A stretch of DNA of 64,000 nt from positions 1 to 64,000 of the forward strand of contig CALDEM010000017.1 of assembly GCA_937942435.1 (NCBI GenBank). The letters run 5' to 3'. Source of the stretch: an uncultured Saprospiraceae bacterium (GTDB taxonomy: Bacteria; Bacteroidota; Bacteroidia; Chitinophagales; Saprospiraceae). This document shows positions 8,800-18,800 of the stretch, one piece after another. The notes under the pieces were generated by a model. That model ran no database searches. It saw only the letters and a list, made by a program, of their open reading frames with translations, and was not told the origin of the DNA. A program made the translations under genes and the position numbers. Each line of letters starts with the position of its first letter. Position 1 is the first letter of the stretch.

Positions 8800-10704
8800 A
8801 TGAACATTGTCTACAAGACATTTTTTATAGCCTTCTTCGCTATCTTAAGTACTTCGCTTGTGGGCCAGACTTTACGCGCCATTGATGGGTTTAATAACAA
8901 TAATTCTTTCCCGGAGTGGGGAGCAGAAGGCGATGAACTTTTTCATGTAACTAATCCAGCATTTGGCGATGGCATATCATCTATGACTGGAGATGAACGA
9001 CCTAATCCTCGAGTGATTAGCAACACTCTTTTCTCTCAATCAGAAGTGATACCAGATGATCAGAATCTAAGTGATTTTGTTTGGTCATTTGGACAATTTA
9101 TAGATCATGAGATTATCTTAGTTGATAACGACCTCCGAGAGCCATTGGCTATCAGTATTCCGCAAGGAGATCCGGTTTTTTCTCCACAAGGTGCACCTAT
9201 AGGCATGTTTCGATCTCTTGGGCTCTTAGGATCTGGTACAGATGAAGATAATGTAAGGGGATATGCCAATGGCGTAACTGCTTACATTGATGGTTCTGCG
9301 ATATATGGGTCCGATGAAAGAAGAGCTTCTTGGTTAAGAACATATGAGCAGGGTAAACTCAAGACTTCGCTCGGTAATCTTCTTCCATGGAATACCCTAA
9401 CAGGTGAGTTTAATGATCCTATAGATGCAAGCTCACCTTTTATGGAGGATCCCATCCGTAATAGCAATAAGCACTTTGTGGCAGGAGATGTGAGAGCTAA
9501 CGAAAATCCTTTATTGGCAACGCTCCACACAATATTTGTTAGAGAGCACAATCGCTTGTGTGATGAGCTCCTTGCAGAAGACTCAGGACTAAGTGACGAA
9601 GAAGTCTATCAACAAGCGCGAAGATTGGTTGGAGGGATACTTCAATCGATAGTATATAATGAATGGTTACCAGCTATGGGCCTTACTCTTCCAGCATATA
9701 ATGGATACCGTCATGAAGTTAATCCGCAGATCTCAAATGTGTTTTCAGCAGCGGCGTTTAGAATGGGACACACACTTATTAATGGCAATATCCTAAGGTT
9801 ATCAAGATATGGAGAAGAGATCCCAGGCGGTCACATTATACTCCGTGATGCTTTTTTTAATCCTTTAGAGATCAATCTTGCTGGGGGCGTTGAACCTTAT
9901 CTGCGCGGTATGGCAGTTCAGGTACAACAAAAATTAGATTGCAAAGTCATAGATGATGTCCGTAACTTTTTGTTTGGACTCCCATCACAAGGAGGCCTTG
10001 ATTTAGCAGCAATCAATATCAACAGAGGACGAGAACGTGGACTAGGAGATTACAACTCTATAAGGGTAGATCTTGGATTGCCAAGGTTAAGTGCCATAAG
10101 TGAAGTTACTTCCGACGTAGATGATATTGAGACCCTAGAAAGCTTATATAGCTCTATAGATGAGATAGATCCTTGGGTAGGTATGCTTGCTGAAGAGTAT
10201 ATGCCTGGCGCTATGTTTGGCAATACAATTATGGCCATCATGGAAGATCAGTTTCAACGACTTAGAGATGGAGATAGATTTTTCTTTGAGGGAGATGATA
10301 AGCTGACTAATCGTGAGAAAACTATCATCAGACAAACAACTCTTCGCGATCTTATCATGCGTAACACTGATATAAAGATCATGCAAACCAATGTTTTTGT
10401 AGCTCAAGATAGAGATGTCGTTGATGTAGGCCCAGACCTTGAAGAAGTTGATCTCAATGCTACCTTATTTCCTAATCCTTCGGAAGGGCTCTTTAGTATT
10501 AAGGTGCATGCTGTTGAGGATTATATCGTTGATGTTGATATCTATGACAGCCTCGGTAGATTAGTCGGTAGTAGATCCCAACAGCTCATAGAAGGAGTTA
10601 ATCTTATATCGTTCGATTTGACTGCTGATGTCAGTAGTCAGTTCTATAATGTTCTACTGCGCCGTGACATAGACTTTAGAGTGCTAAGGCTCATGAGACC
10701 ATAG
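8800..10704 (+). CDS. Secreted animal-type heme peroxidase with T9SS type A sorting domain
   Basis: 634 aa: signal peptide (about 1-23, ending LVGQ), peroxidasin/cyclooxygenase-superfamily peroxidase domain (about 25-540), T9SS type A C-terminal domain (about 545-634, LFPNPSEGLF). Distal haem side: GQFIDHE with Asp102-His103; proximal His324 in FRMGHTL; NINRGRERGLGDYN is characteristic of the family. It would be exported to the cell surface or medium by T9SS and use H2O2 to oxidise halides or organic substrates. A TATATTTG box at 8760 may be the -7 promoter element. It is flanked by non-coding sequence on both sides, so it is probably monocistronic. Confidence 0.93.
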   Translation: MNIVYKTFFIAFFAILSTSLVGQTLRAIDGFNNNNSFPEWGAEGDELFHVTNPAFGDGISSMTGDERPNPRVISNTLFSQSEVIPDDQNLSDFVWSFGQFIDHEIILVDNDLREPLAISIPQGDPVFSPQGAPIGMFRSLGLLGSGTDEDNVRGYANGVTAYIDGSAIYGSDERRASWLRTYEQGKLKTSLGNLLPWNTLTGEFNDPIDASSPFMEDPIRNSNKHFVAGDVRANENPLLATLHTIFVREHNRLCDELLAEDSGLSDEEVYQQARRLVGGILQSIVYNEWLPAMGLTLPAYNGYRHEVNPQISNVFSAAAFRMGHTLINGNILRLSRYGEEIPGGHIILRDAFFNPLEINLAGGVEPYLRGMAVQVQQKLDCKVIDDVRNFLFGLPSQGGLDLAAININRGRERGLGDYNSIRVDLGLPRLSAISEVTSDVDDIETLESLYSSIDEIDPWVGMLAEEYMPGAMFGNTIMAIMEDQFQRLRDGDRFFFEGDDKLTNREKTIIRQTTLRDLIMRNTDIKIMQTNVFVAQDRDVVDVGPDLEEVDLNATLFPNPSEGLFSIKVHAVEDYIVDVDIYDSLGRLVGSRSQQLIEGVNLISFDLTADVSSQFYNVLLRRDIDFRVLRLMRP

Positions 10705-11056
10705 TGTAGATTTCTTCTATCAGCAAGCCTAGACATATTTTGGTTGATTGTCGTCCTTGAGAGTGCATAAATTCTGTGCCGCTACTTTAATCTCTTCATT
10801 TTGACTTCGCTATTTTCACTCGTATTTTGCATAGTATTTCTTTGTTCTTTCACGCTTTCTCTATAAAGCCATTTAGGGCTGTTCGTTGCCTCCATTAATA
10901 GTACAAACCACATAACATATTGATATACAATGCTTTGTAATATTTAAAATATTATATGTGTTCGATAAATAAAAATTTAGAGAGTTTGGCATTCATTTTG
11001 TCTTTATGATATGAAATAGGTTCAGTTTGAATCGATCATAACAGTAACAAGAGCGC
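10705..11056. other. Intergenic region before the response regulator
   Basis: 352 bp without a convincing gene. It holds a short AT inverted repeat (arms of 7, 10938-10954) and no clear TTTG/TAnnTTTG promoter pair. A 37-codon frame on the minus strand (10782-10895) is noted elsewhere as unsupported. Confidence 0.6.
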
Positions 11057-11719
11057 ATGAACGCCATTAATACGATACTTGCAGATGCACATGAATTATT
11101 CATGGATGGATTCGAGAGAATCCTGGAAGAGATAGATTATCCTGAGATTAATATCGTAGGCAGGGCTAGCTCTGCGAGTGCGCTAAGAGAACTACTTTAT
11201 AAGGTAGAAGCAGATCTACTATTCATGGAGCTTAACTTTGTAGATGAAGATGGCCTCTCACTGATCCCAAGCTTGAAAGAAGAGTTTAAATCACTAAGAG
11301 TCTGTGTCTTATCAGGTTATACCGATCACAAATTTGTCAAAGAAGCTTTTCAAAAAGGAGTAGACGGATACTACAGCAAGTACAATGATCTTGGGGAGCT
11401 ATCCGAATGTGTAAATGAGATAATGATCGGAAACACCTTCTTAGCAACGGGCCTAGAAATTACACCTCGTAAGAACGGTTCTAATAATGCCAATGCTCAA
11501 CCTTTTGAGGATAGATTCTTATTAAGGAAAAAACTTACGAAGAGAGAGCAAGAAGTACTTGAGTTGATAACCAAGGCACTTAATAATAAGGAGATTGCAT
11601 CACAACTTTATATAAGCGACCAAACAGTCGGTGTACATAGAAAAAATATCATGAGAAAGTTAGGTGTCAGAAACACTGTCAATCTCATAAAATTTGCACT
11701 TGATCACCAACTTGTATAG
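11057..11719 (+). CDS. NarL/FixJ-type response regulator with degenerate receiver domain
   Basis: 220 aa: receiver-like domain (about 5-125) and LuxR-type helix-turn-helix (about 155-218, LTKREQEVLELI... SDQTVGVHRKNIMRKLGV). In the receiver the phospho-acceptor Asp is Glu58 (LLFMELNF), and the second acidic residue of the usual pair is Ala11 (ADAHEL, only Asp10 kept). Ser86 and Lys108 of the switch are still there. So it is probably not phosphorylated normally; Glu may mimic the active state. No histidine kinase is adjacent. The giant dockerin protein gene begins 76 bp downstream on the same strand, which makes it a likely target or operon partner. Confidence 0.9.
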   Translation: MNAINTILADAHELFMDGFERILEEIDYPEINIVGRASSASALRELLYKVEADLLFMELNFVDEDGLSLIPSLKEEFKSLRVCVLSGYTDHKFVKEAFQKGVDGYYSKYNDLGELSECVNEIMIGNTFLATGLEITPRKNGSNNANAQPFEDRFLLRKKLTKREQEVLELITKALNNKEIASQLYISDQTVGVHRKNIMRKLGVRNTVNLIKFALDHQLV

Positions 11720-11795
11720 CAGAGTAAAGAGTAAATTTTTTGTTAATAACCTTCCCAAGGATATCAAGAGTTTAGAGCTCAAAAGAAAACATAAA

Positions 11796-14700
11796 ATGAA
11801 AAGAATAATCTTATCCAACAAGATGCTTTTAAGTTTGGCGGCAATGCTTTTTGTCCTGAATTTTAATGTGTCAGCGCAATGTTCTTTTAATTGTATTGAT
11901 ACAGTCAATGTCTCAGTAAACAATTTTTGTACTGCTACAATTACACCTTCAATGGTTTTAAAGAACCCTGGAGCTCCTTGTAATTATGGTATCGAACTTT
12001 TTGAACAAGATGGTACAATTATAAACCTTGACTTTTCAAGAGCAGATATCGGCCCGCAGTACGTTGGTCAAACCTTAACGGTTAGGGTTTTTGAGGCAGG
12101 TGTTACTAATCCAAATAGTTGTTGGAGTGTCATAAATATAGAAGACAAACTACCACCAGATATTGTCTGTGTTGGCAATGATACAATCCCATGTTTTGGT
12201 ACAGATGTGTTTGGGGACGAGGTTACTGCGGCAGCACACCTTAGAACAGAAATAGAAAGAACGTTAATTGACAATTGTGGAAACGAAGATGTAACAGTCA
12301 ATATCACTAGAAATGAGCTGACTCGTGCATCTTGTGAAGACCAGTTTGCAGCCATGAGGATTGTAGGTTATAATGTTCTTGACAATATAGCGAATGTAAC
12401 CTCATGTGAGGATACGATATATTATGAGAGATTTGAATTGGACTCAATAGATGCTCCTAAAAATTATGTAGATGACATGGCTATCGATTGTAATGATCCT
12501 TATCCAACTATAGATTATTTGATAAGTATTGATTCTGAAAGTCCAGGAAATAATTCTATGCCTAACATAGATGGCGTATCTATCGCTGATCATGTAGATA
12601 GTATCTTTATAGAAAGAGGACTTTGCAATCTTAAGATGACGACTGCCGACCTTATTTTTGAGACTTGTGGTAGTACTTTCAAGATTGTAAGAACATGGAC
12701 TGTCATTGATTGGTGTGAATCGCAAATTGTAAAAACATTCAATCAAGTCATTAAGGTTGTAGATGAAAGTATAACTCAAAGTTCAATTTCTAATATTGGG
12801 CCAATGTCTGCTGATTTTGGAGGATGCGATGTTTCTGTTCAATTACCATTTCCCACAGTAGCTCAGAATGAGTGCAACGATTGGACATATACGATATCTA
12901 TTCAAGAACCTACTAGTACTATGTTTTTACCATTTGGAGGAGTAAGAGATTCCATACCACAAGTGGTTGAACGTGCGTTTTCAGTGGGAGTAAGTGTTGT
13001 CAGATATGTTGTTGAGGATGCATGTGGCAATACTGATACAGAAGAGTTTAATGTTACTGTTGAAGATACACATGCACCGATTCCAGTTTGTGATTTTAGA
13101 ACAGTAGTAACGCTTAACGATAGCTTCTTAGGTAAGGTTTTTGCTAAGTCCTTTGACGATGGCAGTTACGATATATGCTCTGAGATAGTAAGTTATCAAG
13201 TAAGAAGAATTGATAGATTAGAAACAACATGTGAGACTCCAGAGGATTTTGCAGATTTTGTAAAGTTCTGTTGTGCTGATATAGGGCAAACTATAATGGT
13301 TGAATTACAAGTTACTGATGCATCAGGAATGATGAGTTCATGTATGACTGAAGCAGTTGTACAATTTAAAGGAGCTGGACCAAATGTTATTTGTTCTCCA
13401 AGTATAGGTACACAAGCCTGTACAGACTTTGAGACTTTTGATATTTCTACTTTAGTACCACCAACTATTTCAAGTTCTAATCCATGTATAGCATCATCAT
13501 TAACACCTCAGATTAGAGAAGCAGGAAGAGTTATAGATGATTGTGGTGATGGATATATTGATGTAGAGTGGTTTTACAATATTACAGGTGTAGATGAAGT
13601 GATTTGTACTGAGAGAATAACTTTTGCTAATCCGTTTATTTTTACAGAAAGTAATATTACTTGGCCTGCAGATAGAGTAGTGGATACCTGTGATGATGCT
13701 CCGCCGACTACTCAAGAATTAGCGGACCTTATATCTGGAGATATCGGTTGTTCTAATATAGTGCCCTCTGAGCCCGTGGATAGAGAGTTTGAAGTACCAG
13801 GATTATGCAGACGTATCTTGCGTACTTGGACAGTTGTAGATTGGTGTAGATTTCCTGCTAATCCTAATGCACGTTTTATATTTGAACAAACGATTGATGT
13901 AATCAATAGTGCTGGCCCGCAGATTGATATAAGTGGTAATAATATCACGCTTGATTCAAAGCCAGATAGCTGCCGCGCTCACATTGTAATAGAAGGTATA
14001 GCAACTGATGATTGCACACCTACTAACCAGCTTGACTGGTCCTTTAAGTTGGACTTGATAGAGGATGGTAGTGAGATTCCAGTTTTGTTTGAAAGACCTG
14101 GAAGAGTGTTAGAGAGAAGAATCGACGCTGGGGATTATATTATAACATGGTCAGCTACAGATGAGTGTGGTAACACGTCCGTTGCAGCACAATCATTTAC
14201 TGTTGCAGATGATGTTGCTCCTCAAGCTATGTGTGGTTTTCTAATTATGGATATCGACTCACCGCAAGGTATTACAGTTTCTGCTGAAGAGTTAGATAAT
14301 GGCTCTTCTGATAACTGTGCTGATGGATTAACATTTGCAATTAGAAGAGAAGGATCTACAGCTAATCCAACATCAAGTATGACATTTACTTGTGCGGATA
14401 TAGGAGTTAACACTTTAGAGCTTTGGGTATCTGATAGGATGGGTAACCAATCTGTATGCTTGGCATCAGTAGATGTAAGAGATGGACAAGGAGTATGTGG
14501 TATTGGAGCAAGTGTTATTTCACTTGATGGAAATATCACTACACCAGAATCAGTGCCATTAGAAAGCGCTCAAGTTAGACTTAATATGAATCAATCATTC
14601 GTTGAGTCTGAGATGACAGAATTAGACGGATTATATGCTTTTGACAATTTGCAAGCAGAACAAAGCTATAGCCTGAGTGCTGAGAAGAATGATGATTACA

Positions 14701-15728
14701 TTAATGGCATATCTACATTAGACTTAGTTCTTATGCAGAGACATATTTTGGGACTACAGAATTTAGATTCTCCATACAAGCTGATTGCAGCAGATGTAAA
14801 TGATAACGGAGCTATCTCAGCGGTTGATTTAGTTATCCTTAGACGATTGATACTTGGTCAGATAGAAGCATTTCCAAACAATGATTCTTGGTTGTTTATT
14901 GATAAGGATTACCAGTTTTCTGATCCAACATCGCCTTTCCCCTTTACAGATGGCGTGAATATCGGTTCAGTTAATCAATCAGTAACAAGAGACATGATTG
15001 CGATCAAAGTAGGAGATCTTAACTCTAATGCGATAGCCAATAGTGGTTTCGCATCTACAAGGAGTGATGAGACTTATATGTTCGCTCATAATACGTCATT
15101 TGAAAATGGTCAGATAGTTTATCAAGTAAAAGCCACTGAAGATATATCTACAATCGGATATCAGATTGGGTTGAATTATGATGATTCATCATTGCGCATG
15201 ATGAATGTAAAAGGAAATGATGTGGCTATTGTTGATGGTATGATATCAGATAAAGATGGCAAGCTATTGATATCTGTTGCAAGATCAAGTGCTAATACTT
15301 ATGAGAAAGGTGAAGTAGTGCTTGAAGTAACCTTTGCCATTGATCAACTATCCATGTTTGAAGAAGATAATATTCAGCTTCTCCCGGCTAAGGAGTTTGC
15401 GAGTGAGATATACGATGAGGATCTGACTACGATGAAGATCACTATGTCCGATCATCAACTTAGTGATGAGATTATACTACACCAAAATAGACCTAATCCT
15501 TTCTTAGATCAGACTTTAATCGAGTTTGAGATACCTAAGTCAGAAGATGTTGCGTTTGAACTCTTTGATATTAATGGTAAGAGAATCTATAGTCTAAGCA
15601 ATAGTTATATTGCTGGGCGCCACCAGATTAGTATCAATAGGCAAGACATAGGTTTAATTAAGGGTATATACTACTATCAGATCCATACGCAACAGCGATC
15701 TTTGATCCGTAAGATGATAGTGTTATAG
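11796..15728 (+). CDS. Giant T9SS-exported surface protein with HYR-like modules, dockerin and cohesin-like domain (protein A)
   Basis: 1310 aa. Start set at ATG 11796, which begins a clear signal peptide (MKRIILSNKM ... NVSAQ); a longer frame would overlap the regulator and add a charged leader. Order: Cys-rich Ig/HYR-like modules (about 28-930) with two RTWTVxDWC motifs (Arg299 and Arg676) and repeated AP-x-PVC / DxGSxDNC signatures; a small beta domain; dockerin (about 960-1028, second loop DVNDNGAISAVD a full EF-hand-like calcium loop, first loop degenerate); an IKVGDLNSNAIAN segment; a cohesin-like domain (about 1090-1225); type A sorting domain (QNRPNPF, about 1235-1310). It is a paralogue of the 1582-aa protein at 21113. 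Catalytic residues are not evident; a structural or adhesive role is inferred. Confidence 0.88.
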   Translation: MKRIILSNKMLLSLAAMLFVLNFNVSAQCSFNCIDTVNVSVNNFCTATITPSMVLKNPGAPCNYGIELFEQDGTIINLDFSRADIGPQYVGQTLTVRVFEAGVTNPNSCWSVINIEDKLPPDIVCVGNDTIPCFGTDVFGDEVTAAAHLRTEIERTLIDNCGNEDVTVNITRNELTRASCEDQFAAMRIVGYNVLDNIANVTSCEDTIYYERFELDSIDAPKNYVDDMAIDCNDPYPTIDYLISIDSESPGNNSMPNIDGVSIADHVDSIFIERGLCNLKMTTADLIFETCGSTFKIVRTWTVIDWCESQIVKTFNQVIKVVDESITQSSISNIGPMSADFGGCDVSVQLPFPTVAQNECNDWTYTISIQEPTSTMFLPFGGVRDSIPQVVERAFSVGVSVVRYVVEDACGNTDTEEFNVTVEDTHAPIPVCDFRTVVTLNDSFLGKVFAKSFDDGSYDICSEIVSYQVRRIDRLETTCETPEDFADFVKFCCADIGQTIMVELQVTDASGMMSSCMTEAVVQFKGAGPNVICSPSIGTQACTDFETFDISTLVPPTISSSNPCIASSLTPQIREAGRVIDDCGDGYIDVEWFYNITGVDEVICTERITFANPFIFTESNITWPADRVVDTCDDAPPTTQELADLISGDIGCSNIVPSEPVDREFEVPGLCRRILRTWTVVDWCRFPANPNARFIFEQTIDVINSAGPQIDISGNNITLDSKPDSCRAHIVIEGIATDDCTPTNQLDWSFKLDLIEDGSEIPVLFERPGRVLERRIDAGDYIITWSATDECGNTSVAAQSFTVADDVAPQAMCGFLIMDIDSPQGITVSAEELDNGSSDNCADGLTFAIRREGSTANPTSSMTFTCADIGVNTLELWVSDRMGNQSVCLASVDVRDGQGVCGIGASVISLDGNITTPESVPLESAQVRLNMNQSFVESEMTELDGLYAFDNLQAEQSYSLSAEKNDDYINGISTLDLVLMQRHILGLQNLDSPYKLIAADVNDNGAISAVDLVILRRLILGQIEAFPNNDSWLFIDKDYQFSDPTSPFPFTDGVNIGSVNQSVTRDMIAIKVGDLNSNAIANSGFASTRSDETYMFAHNTSFENGQIVYQVKATEDISTIGYQIGLNYDDSSLRMMNVKGNDVAIVDGMISDKDGKLLISVARSSANTYEKGEVVLEVTFAIDQLSMFEEDNIQLLPAKEFASEIYDEDLTTMKITMSDHQLSDEIILHQNRPNPFLDQTLIEFEIPKSEDVAFELFDINGKRIYSLSNSYIAGRHQISINRQDIGLIKGIYYYQIHTQQRSLIRKMIVL

Positions 15729-15788
15729 CTGTTAACCATACCTACATATATGCTCGTTGAATAGTCTAAATACGATTTAACTATTCTT

Positions 15789-15824
15789 CAAAAGGCTCTA
15801 TTCGTCACGAAATAGGGCCTTTTG
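15789..15824 (+). terminator. Hairpin terminator after protein A
   Basis: Arms of 14 bp (15789-15802 with 15811-15824), one G-T wobble, 8-nt loop. The right arm ends CCTTTTG. It lies 60 bp past the stop of protein A, separating it from the cohesin gene. Confidence 0.75.
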
Positions 15825-15836
15825 AGCACTAACCAT

Positions 15837-15866
15837 TTTGGGTTGATAAAAACATTATTATTTTTG
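15837..15866 (+). promoter_or_regulatory. Candidate Bacteroidota promoter for the cohesin protein
   Basis: TTTG (15837-15840), 18-bp spacer, TATTTTTG (15859-15866). This matches the TTTG-N19-TAnnTTTG consensus with one base less spacing. Transcription would begin about 20 nt before the ATG at 15893. Confidence 0.6.
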
Positions 15867-15892
15867 CTAATAAATAGGATAATTCCCTGAAT

Positions 15893-18800
15893 ATGAACAA
15901 AATTTTACTCGCCTGTATTCTATCGCTAAGTGTGGTGTTTACTGCTAAAGCTCAAGTTGAGTTTTCATTTGGCTCGGATTCTCTAAGTACGCCAGGTGGA
16001 ACGGTAGATGTAGATGTGCTCATATCGGGCTTCGACGATATCATCTCTATGCAGCTCTCATTTAATTGGGATGCTTCAGTATATAGTTTTAGCAGCATAG
16101 AGAATGTCACTGATCAGCTTGATGAATTTAATGCAGGATCGATAGGTACACCAGACAATGCTGTCGTTGTGCAAGACGGACAACTTACATTGTCTTGGAG
16201 TGGCCCCAATACTGCACCTCGTTCTTTACCAGACGGTACGCGTCTATTTACAGTGCGACTCAATGGGGTAGGCAGTTTGTGTGGATCTACTCAGATCCAG
16301 ATATCAAATACTCCAAGAGTCATAGAGGTGGTCAATAACGATTTTGAGATCTTAGACGCTACAGCTACAGGTGGAAACTTAGCTATATATGATGCTTCTT
16401 GTGAAGGTAACACGGGCGGTGGAGATGACCTCAGCTTTACACTTGGCAGCATCACAGCAGCACAAGGTGAGACTATATGTATACCTGTCACTGCGGACAA
16501 CTTCAATGATATATTCAGTTTTCAGACGGGTCTCAGTTGGGATCCATCTATATTAAGATTTACTGAGATTAGAGATGCTGGCCTACAGTCAGTCAATGCC
16601 AATGACGCCATGAGTGCCCAAGGCTTGCTCAATATCCTTTGGCTTTTTGATCAGTCGTCTGTGACATTAGCTGATGGTACTACCTTGTTTGAGATTTGCT
16701 TTGAGGTAGTTGGAAGTGCAGGGAGTACATCTGTGAGATTTGTCGATAACCCAGGCTTTCCCATTGAGATCGCAGATGGAAATGGTAGGATCACGGACTT
16801 TATGGTCAATGATGCTCAGTTTACCGTTGGAGGTAGTGGTACCTCAGGAGTTGGATTGATAGCTGGTAATATCTCAACAGGAGGTGCGTCATCTATATGT
16901 ATACCTATTACAACTAGAGATTTTGATGCAATCGGAGCATTTCAAGCAGGTGTTACATTTGATCCTGCGGTATTAAGATATACAGGCGTTAATCAAGGTG
17001 GCCTTAGTGGAGTGGACATCGGTGATGCCGATAGTGGTAGTGGAGAGTTGAAGGTGCTTTGGCAGGCTGACTTTAGTACACCATCAGTCACGCTAGCAGA
17101 CAACACTGTCTTATTTGAGCTATGCTTTGATATTATTGGAGCAGAAGGTACGAGTAGTGCCATAGCATTTGCTAGTCTCCAAGACTTTCCTATTGAGTTC
17201 TCAAGTGAGATCGGACGAGCACTTGAGTTTTTTGTCAATCCAGGAAGAATCAGCGTTACTGGTATGAACACTGGCGGCAGTGACTTAAGTATGACGATCT
17301 CAACAGCAACTATTAGTGCTGGTCAGACAGCATGTCTGGATGTGATAGTAGAAGGATTTCAAGATATCCAAGGCATGGGATTCGCTTTTGAGTGGGACCC
17401 TGCAGCTATATCATTTGCAGAAGTGCGCAACTTTAACTTGCCCAGTTTAGGAACGTCGCAGTTTGTCCCTTCCGGAAATAATAGACTCAGAGTACTATGG
17501 AACCCAACTTCAGCACAGTCTGTAGCAGATGGGACTTCCATATTTCAACTATGCTTTACGGCGCCTAATCCTTGTACAGTAGGTTCGAGCAGTGTGTCGT
17601 TTATCAGTGATAACATACCGATTGAGATTATTGGGCCTAATAATGAAGTACTTGATGTGGAGCTAAATAACGGTACAGTAGCCATATCTGGATGTGGTAG
17701 TACAGGAGGTGGAGTGCTGGATATAAGCTTAGTTGAAGTAAGACAACCTACTTGTCATAACAATGCCAATGGTGGTGTGACGGTTGACTTCCCTAATGCG
17801 GTAGGAACTGTGATGTGTCTTTGGACCAGAGTATCTGATCAAAGACAGATCACACTCAACTGTAATCTACTGAGTGCTCCAGGCGAGACTTATGAGCTTA
17901 CCGCTACTGATCAAGGAGGTAACTCTGGAGCCACAACGGTCACGTTATCTAACCCTGCCGCAATTGTAATAGAAGGAGATGAGTCTGGAGATCCATGTAA
18001 TAGTACTGGACAAATAGCCTTAAGAGTCTCAGGGGGCACTACTGCAACTGGAGGTTATCAATATGCATGGTCTGGAGGCCTACCTTCGAGTCCAACAGTA
18101 TCAGGTCTTGCTCCAGCTACATATCAAGTGACAGTGACAGATGACAATGGATGTGCTCAAGTCGCTCAGTTTGTATTGACAGGTGATAATGTGGATGTTG
18201 ATCCAGTTGTTACTAATTCGACGGATCCTGATACACCTAATGGTAGCATCGATCTGAACCCAGGTAGTGGAGCTATGCTTACTTATAGCTGGTCTACAGG
18301 AGAGACGACTTCAAGTATCTCAGGATTAGCTCCAGGAGAATATAGTGTGGAGATAAGAGCTGGAGATGGATGTATATCAACCCAGACTTTTACAGTTAGT
18401 GAAGGTTTTATCTCAGGATCTAACATAGTTGATGCGGTGACATCGAGATATAATGGATTTGGCGTAAGCTGTAATGGCGAGTCCGATGGGATCTTGGATG
18501 GTATGGTACAAGGAGGTTGTGACGCAGGAGCGATAGAGATACAATTAAATGGTAGTGTTGTTACACTGCCCGTAAATAACTTACCAGCTGGTGAGCATAC
18601 GATCAGAATAGCAGATGCATGTGGTAACGTGTTTGAAGAGACATTTTTCATCGAGGAGCCAGATCCAATTGAACTTGTGTCGGTAGACGAAGTACGATGT
18701 CCAACAAGTGGCAATAACGGTATACTGGGATTAAATTTGTCTGGTGGTACTGGTGTCTATAGTCTTACATCGAGTGTCGGGAACCAAGGTACTGACAACG

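Noticed and set aside
10782-10895. A 37-codon minus-strand frame beginning MEATNSPKWLY
   Set aside because: The composition is plausible for a protein but there is no homologue I know, no promoter and no neighbour support; too short to accept from sequence alone.
11694-11795. Longer N-terminus for protein A overlapping the response regulator
   Set aside because: It would place a charged 34-residue leader before a textbook signal peptide; ATG 11796 is preferred.
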